Assembly: GCF_004798585.1 (NCBI RefSeq) | Contig: NZ_PPXQ01000017.1 | Span: 62,001 to 126,000, forward strand | DNA from: Massilia sp. Mn16-1_5 | GTDB taxonomy: Bacteria; Pseudomonadota; Gammaproteobacteria; Burkholderiales; Burkholderiaceae_D | Length of the DNA: 64,000 nt | Direction of reading: 5' to 3' | In this document: positions 25,251 to 34,972 of the stretch, piece by piece | How positions within the stretch are numbered: position 1 is the first letter of the stretch | How the letters are laid out: every line of letters begins with the position of its first letter | Position numbers and translations under genes: made by a program | Notes under the pieces: generated by a model | The model's database searches: none | The model's input: only the letters and a program-made list of their open reading frames with translations | Told to the model about the DNA's origin: nothing

Positions 25251-25266
25251 TGGTATGAAGATTGCC
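25251..25266 (+). promoter_or_regulatory. Sigma-54-like promoter for the tldD operon
   Basis: TGGTATG-AAGA-TTGCC keeps the GG and GC dinucleotides at exact 12-base spacing and matches most of the RpoN consensus, but the -24 element has T in place of two C residues. Transcription would start near 25277, about 130 bases before the tldD start codon. Support comes mainly from the TGTCCG cluster just upstream. Confidence 0.4.
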
Positions 25267-25406
25267 TATCCAAACGCCTGAGTTACTGATAATGTTTAAC
25301 GGTTTGCCAGGCGTTTTACGCAGGGCAGGTCCGAGAATGCATATACATACGCGGCAGTGCCGGTGTGCGCGCCGCCCTAAGACGCAGGTTGAATTCAGGA
25401 GACACA

Positions 25407-27044
25407 ATGGAACGTCGTACCTTTCTCAACATTAGCACCCTGGCCTTCGGCTCGATGCTCATTCCCGTCGCCGGCCGCGCGATCGCGGCCGAGGAGCTGC
25501 TCAGCCCCATGGCCGTCGCGGCGAAGAAGGCGCTGGCCGACACCGCGCTGAACGCCGCTACCAAGGCCGGCGCTTCCTACTGCGACGTGCGCATCGGCCG
25601 CTACCTGAACCAGTTCGTGACCACGCGCGACCTGAACGTGGAAAACGTCGTGAATACCGAATCGGCCGGCGTCGGCGTGCGCGTGATCTGCAACGGCGCC
25701 TACGGCTTCGCCGCCACCTCCGACATGACCCCGGACGGCATCGCCAACGCGGCGCGCCAAGCCGTCGCCATAGCGAAGGCGAATGCGAAACTTCAGACCG
25801 AGCCGGTGCAGCTCGCACCAGTCAAGGGCGTGGGCGAGGTGAGCTGGGCGACGCCGTACAAGAAGGACTGGAGGGCGGTGCCGATCAAGGACAAGGCCGA
25901 CCTGCTGATCGCGGCAAACAAGGCCGGCATGGACAGCGGCGCCAACTTCATGCAGTCGATGCTGTTCCAGGTGAACCAGCAGAAGTATTTCGCCTCGACC
26001 GATGGGTCCTACATCGACCAGGACCTGCACCGCCTGTGGGCGCCGTTCAGCGCCACCGCGGTTGACAAGGCGACCGGCAAGTTCCGTTCGAGGCAAGGCT
26101 TGGGAGCTCCGGTCGGCATGGGCTACGAATATCTGGATGCGCGTCCGGAGCACAAGATCAAGGCCGCCGGCGGCGTCGCCACGCTCTACACCAACTCCTA
26201 CGACATGATCGAGGACGCGCGCGCCGCCGGCCGCGACGCCAAGCGTAAACTCACCGCGAAGTCGGTCACCCCGGGCAAGTACGACCTGATGCTCTCGCCG
26301 GAACACCTGTTCCTGACCATCCACGAATCGGTCGGCCACCCGACGGAGCTGGACCGCGTGCTCGGCTACGAAGCCAACTACGCCGGCACCAGCTTCGCCA
26401 CGCTCGACAAGTGGCAGTCGAAGAATTTCAAGTACGGCTCGCCGCTGGTGAACATCGTCGCCGACAAGACCACCCCGGGCTCGCTGGGCGCGGTCGGCTA
26501 CGACGACGAAGGCGTGCGCTGCAAGCAGTGGGACATCATCAAGGACGGCGTGCTGGTCAACTACCAGGCCACGCGCGACCAGGCCCACATCATCGGCGAG
26601 AAGGAATCGCACGGCTGCTCGTATGCGGACTCGTGGAGCAATGTGCAGTTCCAGCGCATGCCGAACGTCTCGCTCAAGGCGGGCACGAAGAAAATGAGCC
26701 CGGACGACATGGTCAAGGGCATCAAGAAGGGCATCTATATCGTCGGCGACGGCTCGTTCTCGATCGACCAGCAGCGCTACAACTTCCAGTTCGGCGGCCA
26801 GCTGTTCTACGAGATCAAGGACGGCAAGATCGGACAAATGCTGGAAGACGTCGCCTACCAGGCCAACACCCAGGAATTCTGGAGCGCCTGTGCCGGCATC
26901 TGCGACGAGAAGGACTGGCGCATGGGCGGTTCCTTCTTCGACGGCAAAGGACAGCCGCCGCAGATCAGCATCGTCTCGCACGGTTCCTCGACCGCGCGCT
27001 TCAACGGCATCAACGTGATCAACACCGCCCGCAAGATCGGCTAA
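25407..27044 (+). CDS. Tat-exported TldD-like metallopeptidase, copy 1
   Basis: A 545-residue TldD/PmbA-family protein. The start at 25407 has TCAGGAGA upstream and gives MERRTFLNISTLAFGS..., a twin-arginine signal ending near AIAAEE. The zinc site HESVGH (His306-His311, HExxxH) and a distal Cys in AGICDEKDW match the two His and one Cys ligands of E. coli TldD. Classical TldD is cytosolic and works as a heterodimer with TldE, for example in microcin B17 maturation. This one appears to be exported. The tldE-like partner starts eight bases downstream, and a very similar second pair follows. Confidence 0.92.
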   Translation: MERRTFLNISTLAFGSMLIPVAGRAIAAEELLSPMAVAAKKALADTALNAATKAGASYCDVRIGRYLNQFVTTRDLNVENVVNTESAGVGVRVICNGAYGFAATSDMTPDGIANAARQAVAIAKANAKLQTEPVQLAPVKGVGEVSWATPYKKDWRAVPIKDKADLLIAANKAGMDSGANFMQSMLFQVNQQKYFASTDGSYIDQDLHRLWAPFSATAVDKATGKFRSRQGLGAPVGMGYEYLDARPEHKIKAAGGVATLYTNSYDMIEDARAAGRDAKRKLTAKSVTPGKYDLMLSPEHLFLTIHESVGHPTELDRVLGYEANYAGTSFATLDKWQSKNFKYGSPLVNIVADKTTPGSLGAVGYDDEGVRCKQWDIIKDGVLVNYQATRDQAHIIGEKESHGCSYADSWSNVQFQRMPNVSLKAGTKKMSPDDMVKGIKKGIYIVGDGSFSIDQQRYNFQFGGQLFYEIKDGKIGQMLEDVAYQANTQEFWSACAGICDEKDWRMGGSFFDGKGQPPQISIVSHGSSTARFNGINVINTARKIG

Positions 27045-27052
27045 GGACGAAC

Positions 27053-28387
27053 ATGACCCTCCTGACCCAGGACCAAACGAAACGCATCTGCGACCGTGTG
27101 CTGTCGCTCTCGAAGGCCGACGAGTGCATCGTCAGCATCAACGGCAAACGCAACGGCAATATCCGCTTCGCACGCAACGCCGTCTCTACCGCCGGCCTGA
27201 TCGACGACACCAGCATCACCGTGCGCGTCGCCTACGGCAAGCGCCAGGGCACGGCCACCATCAACGAATTCGACGACAAGTCGCTGGAAAAAGTCGTGCG
27301 CCGCGCCGAAGACCTGGCGCGCCTGGCGCCGGAAAACCCGGAGTTCATGCCGGCCGTGGCCAAGGCCCCGTTCAAGGCCTCGAATACCTTCGTCCAGAAG
27401 ACCGCCGACATCGACCCCGAGATCCGCGCCCAGGCCGCCGCCTACAGCATCGAGGCCTGCCGCAAGAAGGGCCTGGTCGCCGCCGGCTTCCTGCTTGATA
27501 CGACCTCGTTCGAGACGATCGCGAATTCGAACGGCGTGTTCGGCCACCAGGCCTCGACCTCGCTCGACTTTACCTGCACCATCCGCACCGAAGACGGCCG
27601 CGGTTCGGGCTGGGTCAAGCGCTCGGCGCGCGACCTGGCGCGCTTCGATCCGCGCGAAGCGGCCGACGTGGCCATCGAAAAGGCGCTGCGCTCGGTCGAT
27701 GCGAAAGCGCTGGAGCCGGGCCGCTATACCGTCATCCTGGAGCCGGCCGCCACCAGCGACCTGCTCAACTACATGATGAACGGCTTCGATGCGCGCCGCG
27801 CCGACGAAGGCCGCAGCTTCCTCTCGAAAGCCGGCGGCAAGAATCGCCTGGGCGATAAACTGTTCGACCAGCAGGTGAATATCTGGGCCGACCCCTGGGA
27901 TCCGAACGTGCCGGTGCTGCCCTGGGACGACAACATGCTGCCGCGCGAACGCCAGGAGCTGATCAAGGACGGCCGCATCAACGCGCTCGACTATTCCCTG
28001 TTCTGGGCCAAACAGAAGGGCCAGCGCGCCGTCGGCAGCCCGGGCAACGTGATCATGGGCGGCACCAACAAGAGCACGGCAGAGCTGATCGCCAACACCA
28101 AGAAGGGAGTACTCGTGACGCGCACCTGGTACATCCGCATGGTCGATCCGCAATCGGTCCTGCTGACCGGCCTGACGCGCGACGGCACCTTCTACATCGA
28201 GAACGGCAAGATCAAGCACCCGATCAAGAACTTCCGCTTCAACGAAAGCCCGGTCACGATGCTCAACAATATCGAGGAGATCGGCATGCCGGTGGTGCTC
28301 GGTGGCGACGAAGGGCCGAACCCGATGGTGATCCCGTCGATGAAAGTCAGGGATTTCAATTTCACCTCATTGTCCGACGCAGTGTAA
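27053..28387 (+). CDS. TldE/PmbA-like partner subunit, copy 1
   Basis: A 444-residue TldE/PmbA-family protein that lacks an HExxxH motif, as expected for the non-catalytic subunit. The ATG at 27053 has AAGGA upstream; the frame is open further upstream only by chance within tldD. The N-terminus MTLLTQDQTKRICDRVLSLS is soluble and has no signal peptide, unlike its TldD partner. Conserved stretches are FARNAVSTAG, SFLSKAGGKNRLGDKLFD and TRTWYIRMVDPQSVLLTGLT. Spacing implies translation with tldD. It probably completes the proteolytic chamber and determines access. Confidence 0.9.
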   Translation: MTLLTQDQTKRICDRVLSLSKADECIVSINGKRNGNIRFARNAVSTAGLIDDTSITVRVAYGKRQGTATINEFDDKSLEKVVRRAEDLARLAPENPEFMPAVAKAPFKASNTFVQKTADIDPEIRAQAAAYSIEACRKKGLVAAGFLLDTTSFETIANSNGVFGHQASTSLDFTCTIRTEDGRGSGWVKRSARDLARFDPREAADVAIEKALRSVDAKALEPGRYTVILEPAATSDLLNYMMNGFDARRADEGRSFLSKAGGKNRLGDKLFDQQVNIWADPWDPNVPVLPWDDNMLPRERQELIKDGRINALDYSLFWAKQKGQRAVGSPGNVIMGGTNKSTAELIANTKKGVLVTRTWYIRMVDPQSVLLTGLTRDGTFYIENGKIKHPIKNFRFNESPVTMLNNIEEIGMPVVLGGDEGPNPMVIPSMKVRDFNFTSLSDAV

Positions 28388-28397
28388 GACCGGTAAG

Positions 28398-28418
28398 GTG
28401 GGCGGGTTCCCCGCCCAC
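28398..28418. repeat. Small inverted repeat between the two tldD-tldE pairs
   Basis: GTGGGCGGG / CCCGCCCAC arms with a three-base loop follow 11 bases after the first tldE stop. It is related to the GTGGGC family but shorter. No T-run follows, so it may attenuate rather than end transcription into the second pair. Confidence 0.6.
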
Positions 28419-28468
28419 GCGTTCATCCGGCAGTGACGTGGCCGCAACGGCCATGATATGGAGAACAG

Positions 28469-30106
28469 ATGGAACGACGTAGCTTCTTAAAAATCGGCGC
28501 CGGCACGGCGGGCGCCATGCTGGTCCCGGTGTTCGGCAACGCGATCGCGGCCGAAGACCTGCTCAACCCGATGGCAGTCAGCTTCAAGAAGCAGCTTGCC
28601 GACGCCGCCCTGAACGCGGCGACCAAAGCCGGCGCCTCCTACTGCGACGTGCGCATCGGCCGCTACCTGAACCAGTTCATCACGACGCGCGACCTGAACG
28701 TCGAGAACATCACGAACACCGAATCGACCGGCGTGGGCGTGCGCGTGATCGCCGGCGGCGCCTACGGCTTTGCCGCCACCAACAGCATGAACCCGGACGC
28801 CGTGGCCGCCGCGGCGCGCCAGGCCGTGGCGATCGCCAAGGCCAATGCCAAGCTGCAGACCGAGCCGGTTCAGCTGGCGCCGGTGAAGGGCGTGGGCGAA
28901 GTCGCCTGGGCCACGCCTTTTAAAAAGGACTGGCGCGCCGTGCCGGTGAAGGACAAGGCCGAGATGCTGATCGCCGCCAACAAGGCTGGCCTGGAAGCGG
29001 GCGCCAGCTTCATGACGGCGAACCTCTTCCAGATCAACCAGCAAAAGTATTTTGCGTCGACCGACGGCTCCTACATCGACCAGGACATCCACCGCCTGTG
29101 GGCGCCGATCAATGCCACGGCCGTGGACAAGGCGACGGGTAAATTCCGCTCGCGCGCCGGCCTTGGCGCCCCGGTCAGCATGGGCTACGAATACTTCGAC
29201 GTCCAGCCTCAGCACAAGGTCAAGGCCGCCGGCGGCGTGACCACGCTCTATACCAAGTCCTATGACGTGATCGAAGACGCACGCCTGGCCGGCAAGCAGG
29301 CGCGCGAAAAGTTATCCGCCAAATCGGTCGAGCCGGGGAAGTACGACCTGGTGCTGGCACCGGAACACCTATTTTTGACCATCCACGAAGCCGTCGGCCA
29401 CCCGACGGAACTGGACCGCGTGCTCGGCTACGAAGCCAACTACGCCGGCACCAGTTTTGCGACGCTCGACAAATGGCAGTCGAAGAACTTCAAGTTCGGC
29501 TCCGAGCGCGTGAATTTTATCGCCGACCGCACCAATCCTGGGTCGCTGGGCCTGATCGGCTACGACGACGAGGGCGTGCGCGCGAAAGAGTGGAACATCA
29601 TCAAGGACGGCGTGCTGGTCAACTACCAGGCCACGCGCGACCAGGCCCACATCATCGGCGAAAAGGAATCGCACGGCTGCTCGTATGCGGATTCGTGGAG
29701 CAACGTGCAGTTCCAGCGCATGCCGAACGTGTCGCTGGCCGCCGGCAAGGCACGATTGAGCCCGGACGAGATGGTCAAGGATGTGAAAAAGGGTATCTAC
29801 ATCATCGGCCGCGGTTCCTATTCGATCGACCAGCAACGCTACAACTTCCAGTTCGGCGGCACGCTGTTCTACGAAATCAGGAACGGCAAGATCACCAATC
29901 CGCTGGAAGACGTGGCCTACCAGTCGAACACCCAGGAATTCTGGAACGCCTGCAGCGCCATCTGCGACGAGCGCGACTGGCGCATGGGCGGCTCCTTCTT
30001 CGACGGCAAGGGACAGCCGAGCCAGGTCAGTGCGGTCTCGCACGGCTCGAGCACCACGCGCTTCAACGGCATCAACGTGATCAACACCGCACGCAAGATC
30101 GCTTAA
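28469..30106 (+). CDS. Tat-exported TldD-like metallopeptidase, copy 2
   Basis: A 545-residue paralogue of the first TldD with the same length. The twin-arginine signal is MERRSFLKIGAGTAGAM, a better SRRxFLK-type match than copy 1. The zinc motif is HEAVGH, followed by PTELDRVLGYEANY, and the Cys ligand lies in SAICDERDW. By eye most residues are shared with copy 1, with differences spread evenly, which suggests an established tandem duplication. RBS ATGGAGAA precedes the ATG. The cognate tldE begins 20 bases downstream. Confidence 0.92.
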   Translation: MERRSFLKIGAGTAGAMLVPVFGNAIAAEDLLNPMAVSFKKQLADAALNAATKAGASYCDVRIGRYLNQFITTRDLNVENITNTESTGVGVRVIAGGAYGFAATNSMNPDAVAAAARQAVAIAKANAKLQTEPVQLAPVKGVGEVAWATPFKKDWRAVPVKDKAEMLIAANKAGLEAGASFMTANLFQINQQKYFASTDGSYIDQDIHRLWAPINATAVDKATGKFRSRAGLGAPVSMGYEYFDVQPQHKVKAAGGVTTLYTKSYDVIEDARLAGKQAREKLSAKSVEPGKYDLVLAPEHLFLTIHEAVGHPTELDRVLGYEANYAGTSFATLDKWQSKNFKFGSERVNFIADRTNPGSLGLIGYDDEGVRAKEWNIIKDGVLVNYQATRDQAHIIGEKESHGCSYADSWSNVQFQRMPNVSLAAGKARLSPDEMVKDVKKGIYIIGRGSYSIDQQRYNFQFGGTLFYEIRNGKITNPLEDVAYQSNTQEFWNACSAICDERDWRMGGSFFDGKGQPSQVSAVSHGSSTTRFNGINVINTARKIA

Positions 30107-30126
30107 GGGATAAACGGGAAAAGACG

Positions 30127-31464
30127 ATGAAACAGCTCAACAAGGAAGAAGCACAACGCATCTGCGAACGCGTCATCAAGTTCTCGAAGGCGGACGAGTG
30201 CAGCGTCGACATCACCGGCAAGCGCGAGGGCAACGTGCGCTTCGCGCGCAACAGCATCTCGACTGCTGGCCTGAACGAGAACATGGAGCTGACCGTGCAG
30301 GTCGCCTTCGGTAAAAAATCCGGCATCGCCCAGCTCAACGAATTCGACGACAAGTCGCTGGAAAAGGCGGTGCGCCGCGCCGAGGAACTGGCGCGCCTGG
30401 CGCCTGAAAATCCGGAATTCATGCCGGCCGTCGGCAAGCAAGACTACAAGACCTCGCCGACCTTTGCGCGCGCCACCGCCGAGATCGATCCAGAGTACCG
30501 CGCCCAGGTCGCCGCATACAGCATCGAAGCGGCGAAGAAGGCGGGCCTGGTCTGTGCCGGTTTCTTCAACGACGGCAAGCGCTTCAATGCAACCGCGAAT
30601 TCGAACGGCGTGTTCGGCTTCCAGGAAATGACGGATCTCGCCTATACCTGCACCGTGCGCACCGAAGACGGGCGCGGCTCGGGCTGGGTCACGCGCTCGG
30701 CCACCGATGCGACACGCTTCGATGCACGCGAGGCGGCGGCCGTTGCCATCGAAAAGGCGCTGCGTTCGGTCGATGCGAAAGCGCTGGAGCCGGGCCGCTA
30801 TACGGTGATCCTGGAACCGGCGGCGACCTCTGAAGTGCTGGGCAATATGTTCAGCTCCTTCAGCGCGCGCGATGCCGACGAGGGCCGCAGCTTCCTGACG
30901 AAAGCGGGAGGCAAGAACCGCCTGGGCGACAAACTGTTCGACGAGCAGATCAACGTCTGGGCCGACCCCTGGAATACGGACGTGCCGGTGCTGCCCTGGG
31001 ACGGCCAATCCGGCCTGGCGCGCCAGCGCACCGACATCATCAAGAACGGCCGCATCGCCTCGCTCGACTATTCGCGCTACTGGGCGCAAAAGAAGGGCAA
31101 GGTCGCGACTGCGGGCCACGGCAACATGATCATGGCGGGCGGCTCGAAATCGCTGGAAGAACTGATCGCCTCGACCAAGAAGGGCGTGGTCGTGACCCGC
31201 ACCTGGTACATCCGCATGGTCGATCCGCAGTCGCTGCTGCTGACGGGCCTGACGCGCGACGGCACCTTCTATGTCGAGAACGGCAAGATCAAGTACCCCA
31301 TTAAAAACTTCCGCTTCAACGAGAGCCCGGTCACGATCCTGAACAACGTCGAGGAGCTGGGCAAGCCGGTGGTGATCGGCGGCGACGAAGTGCCTTACCA
31401 GATGGTGCTGCCGCCGATGAAGGTCCGCGATTTCAATTTCACCTCGTTGTCCGACGCGGTGTAA
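30127..31464 (+). CDS. TldE/PmbA-like partner subunit, copy 2
   Basis: A 445-residue paralogue of the first TldE-like protein, without signal peptide or HExxxH. The ATG at 30127 gives MKQLNKEEAQRICERVIKFS. It ends in the same MKVRDFNFTSLSDAV as copy 1. The pairing of each TldD copy with its own TldE copy suggests duplication of the whole pair and possibly two heterodimers with different substrates. A DUF4159 gene follows after 12 bases. Confidence 0.9.
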   Translation: MKQLNKEEAQRICERVIKFSKADECSVDITGKREGNVRFARNSISTAGLNENMELTVQVAFGKKSGIAQLNEFDDKSLEKAVRRAEELARLAPENPEFMPAVGKQDYKTSPTFARATAEIDPEYRAQVAAYSIEAAKKAGLVCAGFFNDGKRFNATANSNGVFGFQEMTDLAYTCTVRTEDGRGSGWVTRSATDATRFDAREAAAVAIEKALRSVDAKALEPGRYTVILEPAATSEVLGNMFSSFSARDADEGRSFLTKAGGKNRLGDKLFDEQINVWADPWNTDVPVLPWDGQSGLARQRTDIIKNGRIASLDYSRYWAQKKGKVATAGHGNMIMAGGSKSLEELIASTKKGVVVTRTWYIRMVDPQSLLLTGLTRDGTFYVENGKIKYPIKNFRFNESPVTILNNVEELGKPVVIGGDEVPYQMVLPPMKVRDFNFTSLSDAV

Positions 31465-31476
31465 AGCCTTTGTAAG

Positions 31477-32097
31477 ATGGCCCGTTTCGATTTTTACTTC
31501 ACGCGCCTGCTGTACGAGTCGGGCGACTGGGATGTGGACGTGCGCATGCCCAGCAACGTGCTCAATTCGCTGGTCGAGTACACCACGCTGAAGGTGGACC
31601 CGGCCGAGCGGATGATCGCCTTGTCCGACCCGAAGGTGCTGGAGGCCCCGTTCTGCTACCTGGCGGGGCACAAGCTGGTGCAGTTCACGCCGCTGGAGCG
31701 CAAGAACTTCGAGCGTTACGTGCGCGGCGGCGGTTTTGTCTTCGTGGACGACTGCAACCACGACATCGACGGCCTGTTCGCCAAATCCTTCGAGGCCGAG
31801 ATGGCGAAGATCTTCGGCGCCTCGGCGCTGCGCAAGATCCCGAACAACCATCCGATCTATTCGAGCTTCTTCAAGTTCGACGGCCCGCCGAATACCTCGG
31901 TGGAACTGAACGGCTGGGGCGACGACCTGGTGCACGAGTACCTGAAGGCGATCGAGGTCAAAGGCCGCGTGCGGGTGCTGTACTCGAACAAGGACTACGG
32001 CTGCGAGTGGGATTACGACTTCCGCAATAAGCGTTTTCTCGCGGTCGACAATACCCGCTTTGCGGTGAACATCATTCAATATGCGTTGGGAGCATGA
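31477..32097 (+). CDS. DUF4159 domain protein
   Basis: A 206-residue protein consisting of one DUF4159 domain, a fold related to class I glutamine amidotransferases. Visible conserved parts are FYFTRLLYESGDWDVD, LAGHKLVQFTPLERKNFERYV, GGGFVFVDDCNHD and the C-terminal VDNTRFAVNIIQYALG. DUF4159 usually accompanies MoxR/DUF58/BatA genes, as here; its role is unknown. No signal peptide is seen. The stop overlaps the region of the moxR start. Confidence 0.88.
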   Translation: MARFDFYFTRLLYESGDWDVDVRMPSNVLNSLVEYTTLKVDPAERMIALSDPKVLEAPFCYLAGHKLVQFTPLERKNFERYVRGGGFVFVDDCNHDIDGLFAKSFEAEMAKIFGASALRKIPNNHPIYSSFFKFDGPPNTSVELNGWGDDLVHEYLKAIEVKGRVRVLYSNKDYGCEWDYDFRNKRFLAVDNTRFAVNIIQYALGA

Positions 32098-32098
32098 A

Positions 32099-33103
<1,005 letters not shown>

Positions 33104-33104
33104 A

Positions 33105-33992
33105 TTGGCTTTAACCAGTTCCGCGCTGCTCGCGCATACGACCGACCTCGAACTCGTCATCCGGCACGTGCTGGCGGGCCTGGGGCAGGGCGTGCACGCC
33201 GGCCGCGAGCGCGGCGCCGGCGTCGAGTTCTCCGAATACCGCGCCTATGCGCCGGGCGACGAATGGCGGCGCGTCGACTGGAAGCTGCTCGCACGCGCCG
33301 ACCGCTATTATGTGCGCGAGGCCGAGCGCGACAGCCACGTCGCCGTCTGGCTGCTGCTGGACGCGAGCGCCTCGATGGCGGAGCCGAGCCGCGCTATCCG
33401 CGGACTCGACAAGCTGGCCTATGCGCGCACGCTGCTGGCCTGTATTGCCGCGATCGCGCAGCGCCAGGGTGACGCCTTTGGCCTCGCGGTGCTTTCGAAT
33501 GGCCGCTTGCAGTTCGTGCCCGCCGCGCGCGGGCCGCGCCAGCTGCAGCGGATCCTGGCAAAGCTGCAGGCCGTGCAGGCCGAAGGCGCGCTGCCCGATG
33601 CGGAAACACTGAAGAGCGGCTTGCGCTTTGCCGGCTCGCCTTCTCTCATCTTCGCCGCCACCGATTTCCTCGACTGGCCATCGAGCCTGTCGGAAGCCCT
33701 GGTACGCCTGCGCCACATGCGCCACGACGTGCGCGCCGCCTGCCTGCAGACCGAAGCCGAGATCACCGGCGGTTTCGACAGCGGCCCGGCCTACCGCGAC
33801 CCGGAACAGGAAACTGCCGTCTTCCGCTTCGGTGCCGACCTGCGCGAAGACTATTTACGCAATCGTGCCCGGCATTTCGATACCGTGAGCGGCACGCTGC
33901 GCGCGCATGACGTGCCGCTCGTGAACGCGCAGATCGAACAGCCACCGGGCGAGGTGCTACGCGCCTGGCTGCGCCAGGGAGACCGTCGATGA
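33105..33992 (+). CDS. DUF58 domain protein (vWA-like MoxR partner)
   Basis: A 295-residue DUF58 protein. The likely start is TTG at 33105, one base after the moxR stop; the frame is open upstream but overlaps moxR. The signature is GVEFSEYRAYAPGDEWRRVDW followed by RYYVREAERDSHVAVWLLLDASASM, where DASASM is a MIDAS-like metal site (D-x-S-x-S). DUF58 proteins are the standard partners of MoxR ATPases. The stop overlaps the next gene in ATGA. Confidence 0.92.
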   Translation: MALTSSALLAHTTDLELVIRHVLAGLGQGVHAGRERGAGVEFSEYRAYAPGDEWRRVDWKLLARADRYYVREAERDSHVAVWLLLDASASMAEPSRAIRGLDKLAYARTLLACIAAIAQRQGDAFGLAVLSNGRLQFVPAARGPRQLQRILAKLQAVQAEGALPDAETLKSGLRFAGSPSLIFAATDFLDWPSSLSEALVRLRHMRHDVRAACLQTEAEITGGFDSGPAYRDPEQETAVFRFGADLREDYLRNRARHFDTVSGTLRAHDVPLVNAQIEQPPGEVLRAWLRQGDRR

Positions 33993-34972
33993 CCAGCCTC
34001 TGGTGGTTCGCCTTGCCCGTCCTGCTCCTGCCCATCTGGTGGCACCGCAAGAAGCGGGTGCAAGTAAAAGCCGAGCCGCTCGCCAGCGCACGTTTCCTGC
34101 CGCGCACCGAGCCACGCCAGATGCGGGTGTGGCGCTGGTCGGACGTACTCTTGCTGGTCGTGCGCTGCCTGCTGCTGGCCTGCGCGATCGCCTGGCTGGC
34201 CGATCCCGTCTTCCCCTGGCGCGGCGATACGGTGGTCGTCGCCGAAGGCAGCGATGCGCGCTGGGTCGAGCGTGAAGTGCAAGCGGCCGGCTACGGCGCC
34301 GCCGCGCGCATGCCGCTGCCGGCGCAGGAGGCGCTGGGCTGGATCCGTACTCACGAGCGCGAGCTCAGGCCGGATGCGCGCCTGCTGGTGCTGGGAGATA
34401 TCCCGATGCCGGCCACGCTGCCGCAGTTCCGCCGCCCTGTCATGCTGCGCACGCAGGCGGAACCAATACGCCCCGTCGAGACGCACGTTGCGATCTTCAG
34501 CACGCGCACCCCCGAATGGCGGCGCCTTTTCTCCGCGCTCGACGGACCGCTGCGCGTCGTGGTCGACGCCAGGCCGGGCCCAAAGACGGAACTGATCGTC
34601 TGGGACCTGCCGGAGGCACCGCCGGCCGGGCTGCGCGCGCCGCTGTGGTGGACTACCGACACCGGCGCCTTCACCGAGCTGGCCCAATCGAAAGCCGTCG
34701 CCGGCATCCGTTACGCCGACGGCGCCCGTGGCCGCGTCTGGGCCTCGACCGCCTGGCCGCCGGGCGATCCCGCCGCCGCCCGCGCGCTGCTCGACACCTG
34801 GCGCGAACTGCACTACGGTCCCGCGCCTTATACGGCGCCGCCGCTGGACCTTGCCGCCACCAATGCACCCGCACGCGGCTACGCCAGCGGCGCGTTGCGC
34901 GCCTTCCTGCTGTGGGGACTGGTGGCCCTGTTTGCTTTAGAGAGGATGTTGACCCATGCCCGGCGCCGCTGA
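33989..34972 (+). CDS. BatA-like membrane protein with aerotolerance-regulator N-terminus
   Basis: A 327-residue protein. The N-terminus (MTSLWWFALPVLLLPIWWHR) and a second helix near residues 50-70 (VLLLVVRCLLLACAIAWLAD) form the BatA/aerotolerance regulator N-terminal pattern. The central part is periplasmic or cytoplasmic and has no intact vWA motif that I can see. A third helix lies at the C-terminus (FLLWGLVALFALERM). It overlaps DUF58 by four bases and the next gene by 17. Confidence 0.8.
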   Translation: MTSLWWFALPVLLLPIWWHRKKRVQVKAEPLASARFLPRTEPRQMRVWRWSDVLLLVVRCLLLACAIAWLADPVFPWRGDTVVVAEGSDARWVEREVQAAGYGAAARMPLPAQEALGWIRTHERELRPDARLLVLGDIPMPATLPQFRRPVMLRTQAEPIRPVETHVAIFSTRTPEWRRLFSALDGPLRVVVDARPGPKTELIVWDLPEAPPAGLRAPLWWTTDTGAFTELAQSKAVAGIRYADGARGRVWASTAWPPGDPAAARALLDTWRELHYGPAPYTAPPLDLAATNAPARGYASGALRAFLLWGLVALFALERMLTHARRR

